A DNA stretch of 27,259 nt from a virus: the IMG/VR virus record IMGVR_UViG_3300017782_000162, positions 1 through 27,259 of that record; one strand, 5' to 3'. Position numbers and translations under genes: made by a program. A model generated the notes under the pieces. The model was not told the DNA's origin. It searched no databases and saw only the letters and a program-made list of their open reading frames with translations. Shown piece by piece: positions 26,131 through 27,259 of this stretch (positions are counted from its first letter, which is position 1; each line of letters begins with the position of its first letter).

Positions 26131-26943
26131 ATGATGACTAATGATCCATTCGCAAGATTTGAAATAGAGCACCTAAGCTCTCAATCAATAAACCTTTTTT
26201 TAACTAACTTACCACTCTTTATAATTCGTTACTTATACAAGTATAAGAACCCAACTAATGCAGCCATGATCAGAGGATCTCTGACAGATAAATTTATTGG
26301 ATCTGCGTTGAGATATCAATGGGATGTGGACCTTAAATCATGGGAGAGAACTGCCCCTAATTACTCTGTAAAAGATCTACAAGAGAGAGCTAATAAATAT
26401 TTTGATGCAGAGATTGATGATGAAAACTTTGAGGATACGCCTGAGAAGATTCAGACTGAGAAAGATAATCTAAATAAATATATAGAGTTGGGCGTTCCGT
26501 TTTATAGATCTCTTGGAGATCCAGTATCTTATCAAAAGAAAGTCAGCTTAGACTTTGATGAACTCAGTATTCCGATTATTGGATACCTTGATTTAGAATT
26601 TGAAGATCAGGTCAGGGATATAAAAACAACAGCAAGGAGACCTGCAAAGCTCCCTGAACCAGTCAGCCGACAGTTAGCTATATATGCTGCTGCAACTGAA
26701 AAGACTAAGGCGGTGGCAGACTACCTCTTAGTCTCTAAAACTAAGGCAGAGGTTATCACTTTAGAATGTGATGATCTAAACCTTAGACTTGATGAAGTGT
26801 ATAGAGTCTCATTAGCAATGATGAACCTCTTACATAACAATGATATTAACTCTTTATGCAGCCAATGCTTTCCCGACTTCTCGGACTGGAGATGGGACTT
26901 GCCATCAATTCAGGTTGCAAAAGAACTATGGAGAATAAAATGA
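26131..26943 (+). CDS. PD-(D/E)XK nuclease, Cas4/RecB-like
   Basis: This 270-residue protein has a helical N-terminus: Leu-Ser-Ser-Gln-Ser-Ile-Asn-Leu-Phe (15-23), a typical opening motif of this group, and Met-Ile-Arg-Gly-Ser-Leu-Thr-Asp-Lys (46-54). The nuclease core reads Gly-Tyr-Leu-Asp (151-154), Asp-Ile-Lys-Thr-Thr (163-167) and Arg-Gln-Leu-Ala-Ile-Tyr (180-185), giving D154, D163, K165 and the Q-x-x-x-Y motif. No Fe-S cysteine cluster is evident, so it is closer to exonuclease- than classical Cas4-type. It starts at ATG 26131 with AGGAGAT and is followed, with a one-base overlap (TGATG), by an annealing protein. Together they look like a phage recombination or end-processing pair. Confidence 0.88.
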   Translation: MMTNDPFARFEIEHLSSQSINLFLTNLPLFIIRYLYKYKNPTNAAMIRGSLTDKFIGSALRYQWDVDLKSWERTAPNYSVKDLQERANKYFDAEIDDENFEDTPEKIQTEKDNLNKYIELGVPFYRSLGDPVSYQKKVSLDFDELSIPIIGYLDLEFEDQVRDIKTTARRPAKLPEPVSRQLAIYAAATEKTKAVADYLLVSKTKAEVITLECDDLNLRLDEVYRVSLAMMNLLHNNDINSLCSQCFPDFSDWRWDLPSIQVAKELWRIK

Positions 26944-27259
26944 TGAATGAATTGACCTATGCGGAAGTGTGGAAAAAACTAAGCACTATAAAATGTGAGA
27001 ATGTAGATAAGAAGGGTAAGTTTACCTATATGAGTTGGGGGGTTGCATGGCTAGAGCTAATGAAAGTATATCCCTTTGCTACATATGAATTTCTTGATGA
27101 GACTTATGAAGAGAATGGAACCTGCATGGTCCATTGCATAGTCAAGATAGGCAGCTTAGAAAGGTATATGTGGCTCCCTATAATGGACTTTAATAATAAC
27201 AGTGTTAAGAACGCTACAAGCAGACAGATATCTGATGGCAGAATGAGAGCACTTGTTAA
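26943..27259 (+). CDS. DUF1071/Sak3-like single-strand annealing protein (partial)
   Basis: The frame starts at ATG 26943, overlapping the nuclease stop by one base, and stays open to the right edge; 105 residues are visible. It begins MNELTYAEVWKKLSTIKCEN. The family pattern is clear: Lys-Lys-Gly-Lys-Phe-Thr-Tyr-Met-Ser-Trp-Gly-Val-Ala-Trp (about 23-36), then Tyr-Pro-Phe-Ala-Thr-Tyr-Glu-Phe, and Met-Trp-Leu-Pro-Ile-Met-Asp (76-82). DUF1071/Sak3-type proteins bind single-stranded DNA and promote annealing in phage recombination. The last visible bases are part of the next codon, not a stop. Coupling to the upstream nuclease supports the call. Confidence 0.85.
   Translation, partial: MNELTYAEVWKKLSTIKCENVDKKGKFTYMSWGVAWLELMKVYPFATYEFLDETYEENGTCMVHCIVKIGSLERYMWLPIMDFNNNSVKNATSRQISDGRMRALV

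Overview
The window is part of an AT-rich tailed double-stranded DNA phage genome with an HK97-type head. The gene order, the strong AGGAG-like ribosome binding sites, and the mix of a collagen-like fibre, FkbM methyltransferase, 2-oxoglutarate oxygenase and cytidylyltransferase genes suggest a phage of a low-GC marine bacterium. The host is inference. No integrase, lysin, tRNA or rRNA gene was seen.

Layout. Positions 1-22428 are almost entirely a leftward block of late genes. Read in the direction of transcription (right to left) it runs: small and large terminase, portal with two extra C-terminal domains, MuF head protein fused to a HExxH metallopeptidase-like domain, two very small genes, a cytidylyltransferase, prohead protease, major capsid protein, a probable decoration protein, a hairpin terminator/attenuator, two small virion-type proteins, a 1855-residue collagen-like fibre with an S74 self-cleaving chaperone, two fibre-associated unknowns, three modification enzymes, a 59-residue membrane protein, and connector/tail-completion genes (phiE125 gp8-like, head-tail joining, HK97 gp10-like, DUF3168). 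One rightward gene (15607-16020) with its own promoter and terminator interrupts this block. From 22550 a rightward early block encodes two or three small unknowns, a winged-helix replication protein, a primase-helicase, a Cas4/RecB-like nuclease and the start of a DUF1071 annealing protein. A leftward XRE-type regulator lies inside it, with a promoter that overlaps face to face with the promoter of the next early gene.

The most striking feature is the collagen cassette at 1960-12007. A very long Gly-X-Y fibre, with lysine repeatedly placed in the Gly-X-Lys-Gly context that collagen lysyl hydroxylases recognise, is followed by three modification genes: a 2-oxoglutarate/Fe(II) hydroxylase, an FkbM methyltransferase and a 618-residue protein. 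The 618-residue protein joins, in order, a GT25 domain like animal collagen galactosyltransferase (COLGALT), a glucosyltransferase domain like the PLOD/LH3 GT domain, and a PLOD-like lysyl hydroxylase domain. All three activities needed to build glucosyl-galactosyl-hydroxylysine therefore appear to sit in one phage polypeptide next to its likely substrate. The domain calls rest on motifs visible in the sequence. The substrate link and the chemistry are inference.

Regulation. The 22429-22549 divergent region and the promoter of the lone rightward gene at 15607 share a 14-of-15-base motif. Hairpins at 12805-12823 and 16035-16063 look like intrinsic terminators. A candidate promoter at 5003-5031 would allow separate expression of the three modification genes.
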